A stretch of DNA of 64,000 bases from Paenibacillus nasutitermitis. GTDB lineage: Bacteria > Bacillota > Bacilli > Paenibacillales > Paenibacillaceae. The notes under the pieces were generated by a model. It saw only the letters and a program-made list of their open reading frames with translations, did not search any database and was not told the DNA's origin. The stretch covers positions 124,001 through 188,000 of the forward strand of contig NZ_BMHP01000003.1 of assembly GCF_014641075.1 (NCBI RefSeq), in the 5' to 3' direction. Within the stretch, counting starts at the first letter, position 1; the number at the start of each line of letters is the position of its first letter. Both the position numbers and the translations under genes were made by a program. Of this stretch, positions 9,033-19,117 are shown in pieces.

Positions 9033-9217
9033 TCATTCAACACTCCCAATCTGATATGATCTTGGCCTTCGATCATCTTATCAACATAAGAAGAGAACAG
9101 AAATCAAACAAAAGGAAGATTCCTCCGAAATCTGAAGGTGATCTTCCTCAAAATTTAAACATTCATCTGAATAATAGATATTTCAGTCTGACAAAAACAA
9201 CTTTCAGCTTTGATCCC

Positions 9218-12200
9218 TCACTGTTTATACTCCAGCAGAGATAATATCAGGAATATGGCTTCAGCCCTGGTCGCTTCTGATTGCGGAGCAAATATGTTGT
9301 TTCCTCTGCCTTTCATCAAAGCTGCCGCATAGACCGCTGAGACATAAGGTTTTGCCCACATGGGAATATGCTCCGAATCCTCAAATGTCAATTTGTACGG
9401 TTCTGACAGGGGCAGCTTCAAGGCTTTCGCAATCATGACAGCCATTTCGGCACGTGTGATTTGATTTCCCGGACGGAAGCTGCCATCGCTGTATCCACTA
9501 ATGATCCCAGCACTGACAGCCTGTGCAACAGAGTCCCTCGCCCATACCGGAATCGCCGACAAATCTTTAAAGGCCGGGCTCCCAGCCTCCCCATCCAACT
9601 TCAATGAACGAATCAGTATGGTTACAAATTCTGCACGAGTAACGGCAGCAGTTGGTTGAAACGTACCATCAGGATAGCCTTTAACAATACCAAGACCGAT
9701 TGCTTTGGAAATTGCAATTGCTGCCCAATGGCTCTCGGGGACATCAGTTGGAAGCACACTTGTTGTAACACTTGCTTCATTCGTAACCGCGTGTTCTTCT
9801 ACTTGCTTCTCATGCTCGCCCTTATCTTGCTTTGTTATTGGCATGGTACCAGGCTCCGGATTGGGTGATTCCGGTTTTGGCGACTCCGGATTGGGTGATT
9901 CCGGGTTCGGTGACTCCGGGTTCGGTAATTCCGGGTTTGGTGATTCCGGGTTTGGTGATTCCGGGTTTGGCGACTCCGGCTCCGGCCCCGGATCGGGAAT
10001 TGACGTCGAATCCGTTAACGATACAGTATAGATACAAGTTGGTCCTGCGCTAAACAAGAAGGAGAACTGCACCTCCGATGGAGGTAAGCTTGACAGGTAT
10101 TCTTTCTTTAACTTAACGATGTTTCCATTGATCGTATAATCCGCATTTTTCTCCAGCTCATCTCCGTCATTGACGATACTGGTCAAGGTTTGGCCGTTCA
10201 AGAACAGGCTTACTTCCAGATCCGTCGCCTTAGCAATATTCCTGTCGAAGGTTGCATGGGTCGGAGTAACTGTAGGATCCATCGGGGACTCCTTATAGAC
10301 CTCAACTTCATTCAGAAACATCAACGAACCTGCCTGACCGGGTCCGTCCGGTTGAAGCGCTTTTACTTGTATATATCTGTAACTCTGTGTCGGGAACCGT
10401 AAAGCGAAATTTCCGCCGGTGAAATTCACATAATGGCCTAATAATTGATAGGTTTGACCATTAACCGAACCTACAATATCAAATTCCGTCGCATAGCCGG
10501 CTTCATGCATCCGCCCTTGTATGAAGTTGACGGGTCTGACTTGCTCGAGATCAACTTCCCAATTCCACGCATAAACCATATTTGAGGCAGCAAAGGTTTC
10601 CAAATCCCCATCATTGGCCTTGCCCGGTTCATGCCCCGGATGAGTGGTGCTGTCAGTTCCGCCGCTTGTATAGGCTTTAGCCGGTCTGTTTAATGCGTAA
10701 TTCCCGGAACGGGTTGTGTGTACTCCAACTTTCACTTCCGCCTGGTCCGAGAATCCCCCATCTTCCGTTGTCGCCGTTATTATCGCGGAGCCGGCTTGGA
10801 TTGCCGTGACCACACCTTCCTGATTGACGTCTGCAATGTCCGGGTGGCTGGAAGTCCAGACCATCTGCTTATTCAACGCGTAGGCCGGTACGATAGTAGC
10901 AGCCAGTGTTTCAGTATCTCCAATAAGAAGATCAACGGCTTTCTTATTCAGCTGCACCGATTTAACAGCGGTATCCAAGCTATAGCCCTGAATATATCCA
11001 TCCTCCACAGGAAGGTTGTCGTCCATTTTGATTCTCAATGCTACTTTGCCATAAACGTTGCGAACGAGCAGATTTTTAACCTTTACCTTAAGCTCTGTGA
11101 GCGGCTTATCATTCTCCATGGCTAGCAGCCACGCATTAGCTGTGCGGCCTTGCATCGAGGAAGGCACCTTCATTGTCCTTTTCAACCACTGATTTTGGCC
11201 TTGTGCACTTAGATCCGATGCAGGGTTGCCCGCAATATGCCATTGGTCGACCCAGTCTCCCTGCTCCTTTAACCTCTTCCCGTCTGCCGCAACGATATCG
11301 ATACCTCCGATTCCTGCCTCATCGGACAGCAGCATGAACTCATACTCCAGTAAATCCCCCGCCTGAAACTCATAGGCCTGGGAGGATACCTTCTGATAAT
11401 AGTAGCGATCCATATCATTGGAATCCGTTGTTCTTTGATTGATCTCTACAACATTCTCATGATAAACCTCGACTTCGTTTAAAGTCAGGTTGCCGCCCGC
11501 TGTCGGGGAATCGCCCGTGATTGCAAGAGATACCCTTACATACTGCGCATTCCGATCTTCGAAGCGAATCGTTTTCCAACCGCCCGCGAAATCCGTTACC
11601 TGTTCAAGATCAGTAAAAGCAACACCATCAACAGAAGTCGCAATCCTAATATCCGCATGAACGGATGAATCAGGAACGGTACCTGCGAATAGACGGATTT
11701 GATTGATATTCTTCACGGCACCCATGTCCAAATTCCAATGCCAGGGATCCTGCCCCTCGGATTGGGCGAATGTATCGGGGTTCCCGTCATTTGCCTTGGC
11801 TGCTTCGTGACCTTGCAGCATAGTCGTACCCGATCCGTCTTCATTCAAGGCAGTCGCGGCTCGTTCGATAGATAGATTGCTCGTGTTGTAAACACCAATT
11901 TCCGCGATAGCCATTTGCTCGCCGTCCAATGGATGTTCGGGCGCGACAGCAGCGACCCGAACATAACGGGCGTTCTGAGGACCATAGACGGTAAAGGTAC
12001 CCCCTTCAAATCCCGTAACTTCACTAACCCGGCTATACGTACTCCCATTCAACGATACCTCAATATTAAAGTCGGTTGTATACGCCGTAAGCGGCATCGT
12101 CACTTTAATCTGATTGAAATCGGTTGCAAAACCAAGATCAACAGCAGCCTTCCATACGGATGCCCGGGGTGCTTGAGCGTACGTCGTTAAATCATCGTCC

Positions 12201-14890
12201 ACGATCGCTTCATAACCTGTTGTTTTCGTTGTAATATTGTCTCCCCCGATATAGAACGCCCTAGCCGGTTTGTTCAATGCCAGATTCACTTGGGAGGGAG
12301 CGGGATTTCCGGAACCATCGTTATAAATTTCCAATTCGTAAATAACCATTTGGTTTCCAGGCTGATTCGGTCCGTCAGGCTTCACCGCAACAATTCTGAC
12401 GTACCTTGTCTGCGTATCGTCAAAGACCTGTTCACTTGTTCCTCCGGTGAACCCGACGACGGATTTAATCGTGGTGAAATGGATACCGTCGTTCGAAGTA
12501 CGAATATCAAACTCGGAAGCATAATACTGAGGGTCCATCTTGACCACGACTCTATTGATATTTTGCGGCGATCCCAGATCAACCTGCTGCTGCCATGCAT
12601 ATTCATTGATGGATGCCGCGTAGGTTAACGGATCGCCATCAACGGCATTTTCCGGATTCCGGTCAGGATGCATTTCCGCTTCGCGGCCTTCCGGTGATTC
12701 ATAAGCAGCGACAACTTTTTTATTATAAGCCAGGTTATCGAGGTTGGACTGATTGCCTGTCGTCACCGTCAAGGCTGGCGTGGACGAGGAGAGATTTAGA
12801 GCGGCATCTCTTGCCGCAACGGAAAACGCATAGGTGCGGCCAGGCTCCAGATTACGGACAGTAAAGGCTGTAGCTGTCGTAACTCCGACGACGATGCCGT
12901 CACGTAAAATTTCGTATCCCGTTACAGCCGTATTATCCGAAGAGGCTTGCCAGTGTAAGGAGACGCTATTATCCAGTACCGCTGTTACGCCTTCTATCAA
13001 TGAGAGGGTTGCCGGGACGGTTGGCGCCTCGGTATCTGTGGGAATTGCTGAAGGATTTAAGTCCTTGTAAGCTGCCTCTAATCCGGCATTGTTGATGATG
13101 GAAGCAGGCAATGTTAATGGGTCGTCCACGAACTGGTTACCTACAAACACACCGTTCTTGCTGTTGTCATATAACTTGGCAGATTGATCCCAGAAATTAT
13201 AAGCAAGTAACGTATTTCCTTTATTGCCGTTAAAAAACAAATGATTGCTCCCTGCGATATCTAACGAAACATTATTGGTTACCGTGTTATAGCGGCTGTT
13301 GTTATCCAGATAAATCGCTCCATGTGTATGAACATCCGAAATGACATTACCCGAAATGATCTGATTGCGATCCGCCGATAACGAATAGATTCCTGCGCCG
13401 TCAATAAGCGTATGCATCGTATTCCAGATTTTATTGTTTAACACTTTATTATTCTCTACTATAGTAGGGATTGTGTAATTCAGTGATCCTCCTTCATCTG
13501 TCTCTCCCCAGCCCCAGCCGGTGGATATACCCGAGTAAGGCAAATCCGTCAATTCATTATGGGCAACGATCGTATTCTTCGTATAGCCGATCCAGATGCC
13601 TACGGAACCGTGATATTCAGCCCCTGCTTTTGTAATAAAATTGTTTTTTATCGTATTGCGGTCTACTGCCCTGGCCTCTACGCTTGGATGATAATCCTCC
13701 TGTTTCACATCGCCAAGCATGATCGCATTACCGGAGATGTCTCTGAATATATTGCCCTGGATCAGATTATCCTGCGCCCCGTAATCGATATTCAACCCAA
13801 CTGCGCCAAGATGTACAAACGTATTCCGTTCAAAACGGAGGTTGCGCCCGCCACTGATGCTTACGTTAGCCGGCATTTTCACATCCGTATAGGAATATGC
13901 GACAGGTGGCGGCTCATGGGGTGACATAAATCCGGCTTGAATATCTCTGAATCCAAACAGGCCATTAGGCTGCAGCCAAGTCGCATAGGCAAAGGTCAGC
14001 CCTTCGAACACGACATTCTCCAATGGGTCTTCAAGCGTTCCCGTCCCTCTTACTAATGTTTCCAACACAGGTGCAATGACTTCGGCGGAAGTCATGTCTT
14101 CGCCTGCCCGAGGTTTATAGTAGAGAAAATGCTCTGTACGATCCAGATACCATTCTCCCTCTTCGTCAAGTAACTCGTAAGCATTCTCGATCCATGTGGG
14201 ATTATCCGCCTGTACCGACCTTGTGTTGTTCACCATCGTGAAGCAAGGTTCATCCATCGTAATCATGCCATCTGCAATGACGGAAACGCCGCAGCGGCTT
14301 TCCGTCCAGAGCTTGCGAAATACAAATTCGACATCCGGGATGTTGCCCCAATCCTTCATCGACATATCCGTTGTCGTGTAACCGCTTTCCGTTTTCTGCA
14401 CGCCAGGCAACGCACCGCCTTTGGCACGTTCAGCCCTTTGCCCGTTAACATAAAGCTGACGTGTCTCTAATGACGCTGCCACAGGCGCGCGATAAATATT
14501 GGCAGTGATATCATCCAGTGTCCATCCGGAGATTACGGTTCCCCCGCTCAGGACCGGAGTCTCGCCTGGATAAGCTTTGTAGGAAATCTGATAACCGTTA
14601 TGGCCCGAATCTTCGGATGTCAGCTCGAAGGTGTCTGTCAGTTCATACGTGCCTCCTCGCAGCAGAACATCAATATTAGCTGTCATATCCGCATTCAGTG
14701 CGCGCACCTTGTCCCTGCCTGCTTGGAGAGTACAAGGATCAGCCAAGGAACAGGCGTTCCCTGTGCCCTCCGGTGAAACGAATAGTTGAATATTAGGGGA
14801 AGCTTGCACATGGGGTACATGAAGGATAAAGCCGGTACAGCATTCCATCATAATGCTCAGGATAATGAAGGAAATCCATTTTTTTCGCAT
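9218..14890 (-). CDS. Giant SLH-anchored right-handed beta-helix protein with F5/8C modules
   Basis: About 1890 residues, exported by a signal peptide (residues 1-30, cleaved near HVQA-SP). Domains in order: parallel beta-helix of the GH141-like type (about 30-640; opening VSPEGTGNACSLADPCTLQA and LLRGGTYELTDTFELTSEDS), fibronectin III (about 645-740), three F5/8 type C carbohydrate-binding modules (about 745-1165), a beta-sandwich-like segment, a Big_2 immunoglobulin-like domain (about 1305-1385), a fourth F5/8C module, an X2-like module (about 1530-1610), a Pro-Glu-Ser-Asn linker and three SLH domains, each with TRAE. It would sit on the cell wall and bind and cleave a branched polysaccharide. 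The start ATG at 14890 follows GGGAGG; the longer frame to 15040 is rejected. It is the surface enzyme of the locus. Confidence 0.9.
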   Translation of the reverse strand: MRKKWISFIILSIMMECCTGFILHVPHVQASPNIQLFVSPEGTGNACSLADPCTLQAGRDKVRALNADMTANIDVLLRGGTYELTDTFELTSEDSGHNGYQISYKAYPGETPVLSGGTVISGWTLDDITANIYRAPVAASLETRQLYVNGQRAERAKGGALPGVQKTESGYTTTDMSMKDWGNIPDVEFVFRKLWTESRCGVSVIADGMITMDEPCFTMVNNTRSVQADNPTWIENAYELLDEEGEWYLDRTEHFLYYKPRAGEDMTSAEVIAPVLETLVRGTGTLEDPLENVVFEGLTFAYATWLQPNGLFGFRDIQAGFMSPHEPPPVAYSYTDVKMPANVSISGGRNLRFERNTFVHLGAVGLNIDYGAQDNLIQGNIFRDISGNAIMLGDVKQEDYHPSVEARAVDRNTIKNNFITKAGAEYHGSVGIWIGYTKNTIVAHNELTDLPYSGISTGWGWGETDEGGSLNYTIPTIVENNKVLNNKIWNTMHTLIDGAGIYSLSADRNQIISGNVISDVHTHGAIYLDNNSRYNTVTNNVSLDIAGSNHLFFNGNKGNTLLAYNFWDQSAKLYDNSKNGVFVGNQFVDDPLTLPASIINNAGLEAAYKDLNPSAIPTDTEAPTVPATLSLIEGVTAVLDNSVSLHWQASSDNTAVTGYEILRDGIVVGVTTATAFTVRNLEPGRTYAFSVAARDAALNLSSSTPALTVTTGNQSNLDNLAYNKKVVAAYESPEGREAEMHPDRNPENAVDGDPLTYAASINEYAWQQQVDLGSPQNINRVVVKMDPQYYASEFDIRTSNDGIHFTTIKSVVGFTGGTSEQVFDDTQTRYVRIVAVKPDGPNQPGNQMVIYELEIYNDGSGNPAPSQVNLALNKPARAFYIGGDNITTKTTGYEAIVDDDLTTYAQAPRASVWKAAVDLGFATDFNQIKVTMPLTAYTTDFNIEVSLNGSTYSRVSEVTGFEGGTFTVYGPQNARYVRVAAVAPEHPLDGEQMAIAEIGVYNTSNLSIERAATALNEDGSGTTMLQGHEAAKANDGNPDTFAQSEGQDPWHWNLDMGAVKNINQIRLFAGTVPDSSVHADIRIATSVDGVAFTDLEQVTDFAGGWKTIRFEDRNAQYVRVSLAITGDSPTAGGNLTLNEVEVYHENVVEINQRTTDSNDMDRYYYQKVSSQAYEFQAGDLLEYEFMLLSDEAGIGGIDIVAADGKRLKEQGDWVDQWHIAGNPASDLSAQGQNQWLKRTMKVPSSMQGRTANAWLLAMENDKPLTELKVKVKNLLVRNVYGKVALRIKMDDNLPVEDGYIQGYSLDTAVKSVQLNKKAVDLLIGDTETLAATIVPAYALNKQMVWTSSHPDIADVNQEGVVTAIQAGSAIITATTEDGGFSDQAEVKVGVHTTRSGNYALNRPAKAYTSGGTDSTTHPGHEPGKANDGDLETFAASNMVYAWNWEVDLEQVRPVNFIQGRMHEAGYATEFDIVGSVNGQTYQLLGHYVNFTGGNFALRFPTQSYRYIQVKALQPDGPGQAGSLMFLNEVEVYKESPMDPTVTPTHATFDRNIAKATDLEVSLFLNGQTLTSIVNDGDELEKNADYTINGNIVKLKKEYLSSLPPSEVQFSFLFSAGPTCIYTVSLTDSTSIPDPGPEPESPNPESPNPESPNPELPNPESPNPESPNPESPKPESPNPEPGTMPITKQDKGEHEKQVEEHAVTNEASVTTSVLPTDVPESHWAAIAISKAIGLGIVKGYPDGTFQPTAAVTRAEFVTILIRSLKLDGEAGSPAFKDLSAIPVWARDSVAQAVSAGIISGYSDGSFRPGNQITRAEMAVMIAKALKLPLSEPYKLTFEDSEHIPMWAKPYVSAVYAAALMKGRGNNIFAPQSEATRAEAIFLILSLLEYKQ
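9860..9985 (-). repeat. 15-bp tandem repeat encoding the Pro-rich linker of the SLH protein
   Basis: About nine imperfect copies of a 15-base unit (GGATTGGGTGATTCC on the plus strand) encode ESPNP pentapeptides between the X2-like module and the SLH domains. Copies differ mainly at third positions. The same repeat is open in other frames, which creates spurious glycine-rich frames on both strands. Such repeats expand and contract, so linker length should vary among strains. Confidence 0.9.
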
Positions 14891-15052
14891 GCTACATTCC
14901 TCCCTACTTGCGAATATATGCTTTTTTTTCAAACTAGTCGGTGCTGATGCGTTCCATCGCCAATTTCTCCATGGGCTGAACATCAGCCTCCCGCCAATAA
15001 ATGCGGGATGACTGGCGTCCTTGATCTGTTTTAAAGGCATCGGCTTATCCGT

Positions 15053-16603
15053 TTAGCGGTTTTTCTTCCATTCCTCGATTTGCCGCTGTTTCTCTGCAAT
15101 TACTTTGTCTGCTCCAGCTTTATTCAGCTTATCCAGAAACTCAGGAAGCATCTTATCCGGATCTGCAGTTCCGCTTAACAGTGCGTCTTTATACTGGGCA
15201 TAAACAGCATTTGTCTGCGCAATCTCCGACTTAATCGGATCGGGATTAAAGGTGAAGCCCAAGAGAGGTGACACCTTTGCTGTTTTGTTCAACTCAATCG
15301 TATCCTCCCAGATGCCTACAGCATCCGGCGACGTATAATACGCATTAAATTGATTGCCGAACATCCAATCCGTAACCGGATTATATCCATTGTTATCCTT
15401 TACTTTCTCGATAACATTGTCAGCAACTTTCTTGTAATGAACGCCTTCAATTCCGTTACATAACAAGTTGTATAACTGTTTATCGCTATTGATGAGTTCA
15501 AGGAACATCATGGCACGTTCGGGATTTTTGGAAGTGGAGCTAATCCCTGTCATTGTCGCAATGGAGCGGTTGGTCGTAATGATTGCTTTACTTAGAGGCT
15601 TGAATTTTTGATCTACGCCCAAAGACGCCTTGGCTTCCAGCTCAACTCCCGGCTTGATCGGCGAACCAATACCGAAGAGACTGATCTTTCCTGCTTTAGC
15701 ATCTGCTGCTCTTTCCACGCTCGTATGCAGGGCCGCGTCTTTCGGGAAATAGCCCGCTTCATACCATTTGTGCATGAGCTCAGCAAAGTTTTTGAATTCA
15801 TCCGTAGCATATTGATTGAATACTTTGGTTTCCGAGTCATCAAGCCGGATCCAACCAACGGAAGTATCCTCTCCAATACTGTCCATTCCGAAATAAGGAG
15901 GCTGACGCGTAAAGGGATCAGCATCATCCTTCGAATAATTCAGCGGAACAAAGGATTCGTTCCATTCTGCCAAATAAGGCTCCATATCCTCATATTTCTG
16001 AACGGAATCCAGATCGATTTTATACTTATCAATATAATTCTGATTTACCTGCAAACCATAAGGCATGGCAATAATTTGCCAATTAATGGCGCCGTAAATT
16101 TTCTTGTTTACCCTTGTTGCATCCCATACCGATGCAGGGACTGTGGATTTTAAGGTCGGGGCATATTCCGTCAACAAATCATCAAGCGGGAGAAGCGCCC
16201 CTTTGGAAACATTCTGGAAGTAATTATTGCTCCAAGGCGCTGTAAACATGAGATCAAAGGTGTCTCCGGCGCCAGTCATTACATTCATCTTCTGATCATA
16301 AGCACCCCAATCAAGAGGGATCAATTTAATCGTTGCATTAATCTTCGCTTGAACGATTTTGTTCATTTCATTCTGTACCATCTCAACATCTTTCATATTC
16401 TGCGGCGTATTAGGGAAATACCAGGTCAACTCAACCGGATCCAGTTTGCTTGTTGCCGGTTCATCAGCCCCTGCTCCGCTGCCTGGATTAGAAGCCGCTG
16501 GCGATGATGCCGTGTTTTCCCCCCCATTGTTTCCGCAAGCGCTAACAAAAATCATCAAGACAAGAAACAAATACGTGAATGCCATCTTGCTTTTCAACCT
16601 CAT
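15053..16603 (-). CDS. Extracellular sugar-binding lipoprotein of an ABC transporter
   Basis: The N-terminus (MRLKSKMAFTYLFLVLMIFV) ends in a VSAC lipobox with Cys23 as the lipid-modified residue, followed by a Gly/Ser/Ala-rich tether. The 516-residue length and features such as VELTWYFPNTPQNMKDVEMV fit the LplA-type family 1 solute-binding proteins that work with LplB/LplC permeases. It would deliver oligosaccharides to the two permeases of this locus; the ATPase is not present and is likely a shared MsmX-type subunit. ATG at 16603 follows AAGGAGGG. It lies between the AraC regulator and the SLH enzyme. Confidence 0.92.
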   Translation of the reverse strand: MRLKSKMAFTYLFLVLMIFVSACGNNGGENTASSPAASNPGSGAGADEPATSKLDPVELTWYFPNTPQNMKDVEMVQNEMNKIVQAKINATIKLIPLDWGAYDQKMNVMTGAGDTFDLMFTAPWSNNYFQNVSKGALLPLDDLLTEYAPTLKSTVPASVWDATRVNKKIYGAINWQIIAMPYGLQVNQNYIDKYKIDLDSVQKYEDMEPYLAEWNESFVPLNYSKDDADPFTRQPPYFGMDSIGEDTSVGWIRLDDSETKVFNQYATDEFKNFAELMHKWYEAGYFPKDAALHTSVERAADAKAGKISLFGIGSPIKPGVELEAKASLGVDQKFKPLSKAIITTNRSIATMTGISSTSKNPERAMMFLELINSDKQLYNLLCNGIEGVHYKKVADNVIEKVKDNNGYNPVTDWMFGNQFNAYYTSPDAVGIWEDTIELNKTAKVSPLLGFTFNPDPIKSEIAQTNAVYAQYKDALLSGTADPDKMLPEFLDKLNKAGADKVIAEKQRQIEEWKKNR

Positions 16604-16740
16604 CCAAAACCCTCCTTATGTTTGCTGCCCACCTCAAACCCGATTGGCATATGCCTATACTAAAGTGTCGAAGGGAATTCTTTAAACGCTGAAAAGTTAA
16701 TTTTAGATCAAAAACCATACTTCGGGCGGTCCGGAATTTA

Positions 16741-16767
16741 AACATCTGTACCGATTGTATAGATGTT
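16741..16767 (-). other. Small hairpin at the end of the regulator gene
   Basis: AACATCT (16741-16747) and AGATGTT (16761-16767) form a 7-bp hairpin overlapping the stop codon of the AraC regulator. It lacks a T-run, so it is more likely a weak processing or attenuation point than a full terminator before the abundant binding-protein gene. Confidence 0.3.
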
Positions 16768-19102
16768 ATGGTTTATCCTGATTTAATTTCGTGTTTTTCA
16801 GCTTATATTCGCTTATCGTGACCCCAAACTTTTTCTTGAATGAGGTATAAAAGTACTTCTTATTATCGATTCCTACGCGATCCAGAATTGCTGCAAGCTG
16901 CTTGCCGTCCCCCATCTGCAACATTTCCAGCGCTTTTTCCATCCGGATATCCGATAAATACTCAGCCACCGATTGACCTTTCGTCTCCCTAAACACTTTT
17001 CCTATGTATATTTTCGACATATTCAACTTTTCCGATATGCTGTCCAACGTTAAATTCTTATCCGTATAGTTCTGTTTAATATGCTCTATTATCGTATCCA
17101 CAAGCACCGTACTTCGTTTATCCTTCTTGGAGCTCACGATTCCTATGATGTAGGAGAATAATCCGTCGAACAGGTTTTTAATTTCTTCCAAGGTTTCTGC
17201 TTGTTGAATACGATGTATAAAGGAATTGTAATCGAGTTCAAACCGGTCCAGCCCATTAGATTCAATTAATTGTAAGCTGTCGTACACGGAATAGGTCAAA
17301 TAACGCAGATTCGACATGACGTTCTCATAGGATCGGAGGTATAGTTTTGTCATGATTTCTTTAAAAATCGCTTCGATTTTCTCGGTTTTCCCGTGAATTA
17401 GAGCTTCATGCAAAAGTCCATCCTCGTGTGCCGAAATTTTATATGGATCTGCAATCTGATTATTGATCCTCTCAGGAGTAATTATAGATTGGTAGCCGAA
17501 TAGTAACCGATAGTTGGAATCGCGCACAATTTCCATATACAAACGATGAATATCCGTTAAATTGCCCCCGGATCCGATTGTCGCAGTTAAGCTAACCCTT
17601 AGATGCTGGTCGCACCATAACTGAATGGACCTCGTCAGCGCAATGACTTTTTCAACTGCATCCTTCCCGGTTACAGGGTTTATATTCATGATCACGATAA
17701 CTGTATCTTCTCCCATATCCACAGCCTCATTAACAAATTCCGCACTATAGGATTCGTTGGCCAAATTCCCAATGGAATAACGAAACAATTGACGGTCATT
17801 TTCCTGGAATTGAGTGCTGAACGTTTCGAAATGGTCGATCTTGAAAGAAATTAACATCACGCTTGTGTTGGGATCCAGAGAAATTTTATATTTCTGAAAA
17901 AGTGTCTGCACCTGATCCAGCTTACTCGTATCATGTAACAACAGATTGTATAAAACCTCTTGCTTCCGCTTTATCAACGTCCCTCTCATGGATACATAAG
18001 CCTCGGATATGGTCGCATTCAGAAAAATGACCTCGTTGGTTTTGGACTCCGCGGCGCTCGATGGAGTTAATAATTGACTCGCTTTACTGACTAGCTTCTG
18101 AATCGGCGCATATAGTCGCAAGGTCAGCAGAAACGTAACCAATAACCCCAACAAAAGCAGGCCTATTACTACTTTTATTGTATTGGCTCTAATCTTCTCA
18201 ATATCGGAAATGACCTCTTCATAGGGGGTGACAAAGATAAATTTCCAACCCAGGGAGCCCGATGAAATGTAATTGACCATCACTTTCAAGCCATCCAGAT
18301 TATCGATGAAATAGCCTGATTCCGCATGGAGCTTATTCCCGTTTTTTTCAGCCCATTGCGCAAAATGAATGCTGAGAGGATGACCCTGAGATGCGCTGAT
18401 GATCGCTCCCTGGCTATCGATTACAAAGCTATCGCCTTGCGACCAAGTATCCCTCGTCCTCATGGCATTCGTAATATTTTGCAAATAGTCGCCCTTAATA
18501 TTTACGATTATCGCGCCTTCAATTCCATCACTGTTCAAACTGGTATCGTACATAATATAAGTGAAAACCTTTATATTCTTCTCTGCGTCCTTCTCCCCAA
18601 AGGCGCTGTTAATCATCCGGGGAATGGGGACCAACCGGCTATTTTTCTGCAATTTGCTGTTCGCAAGCAGCGTCACCATTTCCTGATCATAGAAAGATTC
18701 CTGACCGAACATAAACTTGTCCCCTGTAGCGAGAACCCTTTTCATTTTACTATTGTAAATGTAAACCGATTGGACAAAGGAATTCGATTGGACCAGACGA
18801 TTTAGCCTGTCCATCGCATCAATTAACTGTTGGTAATCTGAATCTGTCTGATACATCAGTGGAATCGTATTCGCGTCGCCATAGATAGACAATATAAAGT
18901 TCTTCGCGTTTTCGTTCATATGGTCTGCACTATAACTGATTTGCGAAAGAAATCTGCCATTATTATTCGTAACAGACTCCATACTGGATTTCTCAAAACT
19001 CTTATAGAGAACGACGGATAAAAAAATCGCCATCGCCGCGAGTACAATCATAAAATACACTAACATCTTCATAAACAGACTGGATTGTAGCAACAGTTTC
19101 AT
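16766..19102 (-). CDS. Membrane-bound AraC-family regulator (YesS/LplR-like)
   Basis: This 778-residue one-component regulator has an N-terminal transmembrane helix (about 13-32), a large extracellular sensor region (about 35-295), a second membrane helix (VIGLLLLGLLVTFLL, about 297-320), a cytoplasmic linker and a C-terminal double helix-turn-helix of the AraC type (LTLDSISEKLNMSKIYIGKV and the second helix pair near YFYTSFKKKFG). Such proteins sense an extracellular sugar or its bound binding protein and activate the adjacent transporter genes. It starts 15 bases after the LplC-like permease, with AAGGAG upstream, so it belongs to the operon it presumably controls. Confidence 0.9.
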   Translation of the reverse strand: MKLLLQSSLFMKMLVYFMIVLAAMAIFLSVVLYKSFEKSSMESVTNNNGRFLSQISYSADHMNENAKNFILSIYGDANTIPLMYQTDSDYQQLIDAMDRLNRLVQSNSFVQSVYIYNSKMKRVLATGDKFMFGQESFYDQEMVTLLANSKLQKNSRLVPIPRMINSAFGEKDAEKNIKVFTYIMYDTSLNSDGIEGAIIVNIKGDYLQNITNAMRTRDTWSQGDSFVIDSQGAIISASQGHPLSIHFAQWAEKNGNKLHAESGYFIDNLDGLKVMVNYISSGSLGWKFIFVTPYEEVISDIEKIRANTIKVVIGLLLLGLLVTFLLTLRLYAPIQKLVSKASQLLTPSSAAESKTNEVIFLNATISEAYVSMRGTLIKRKQEVLYNLLLHDTSKLDQVQTLFQKYKISLDPNTSVMLISFKIDHFETFSTQFQENDRQLFRYSIGNLANESYSAEFVNEAVDMGEDTVIVIMNINPVTGKDAVEKVIALTRSIQLWCDQHLRVSLTATIGSGGNLTDIHRLYMEIVRDSNYRLLFGYQSIITPERINNQIADPYKISAHEDGLLHEALIHGKTEKIEAIFKEIMTKLYLRSYENVMSNLRYLTYSVYDSLQLIESNGLDRFELDYNSFIHRIQQAETLEEIKNLFDGLFSYIIGIVSSKKDKRSTVLVDTIIEHIKQNYTDKNLTLDSISEKLNMSKIYIGKVFRETKGQSVAEYLSDIRMEKALEMLQMGDGKQLAAILDRVGIDNKKYFYTSFKKKFGVTISEYKLKNTKLNQDKP

Positions 19103-19117
19103 TTGAGCAACTCCTTT

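Noticed and set aside
9705-10053. Glycine-rich and collagen-like open frames on both strands
   Set aside because: Produced by the 15-bp repeat of the SLH protein linker, which is open in multiple frames.
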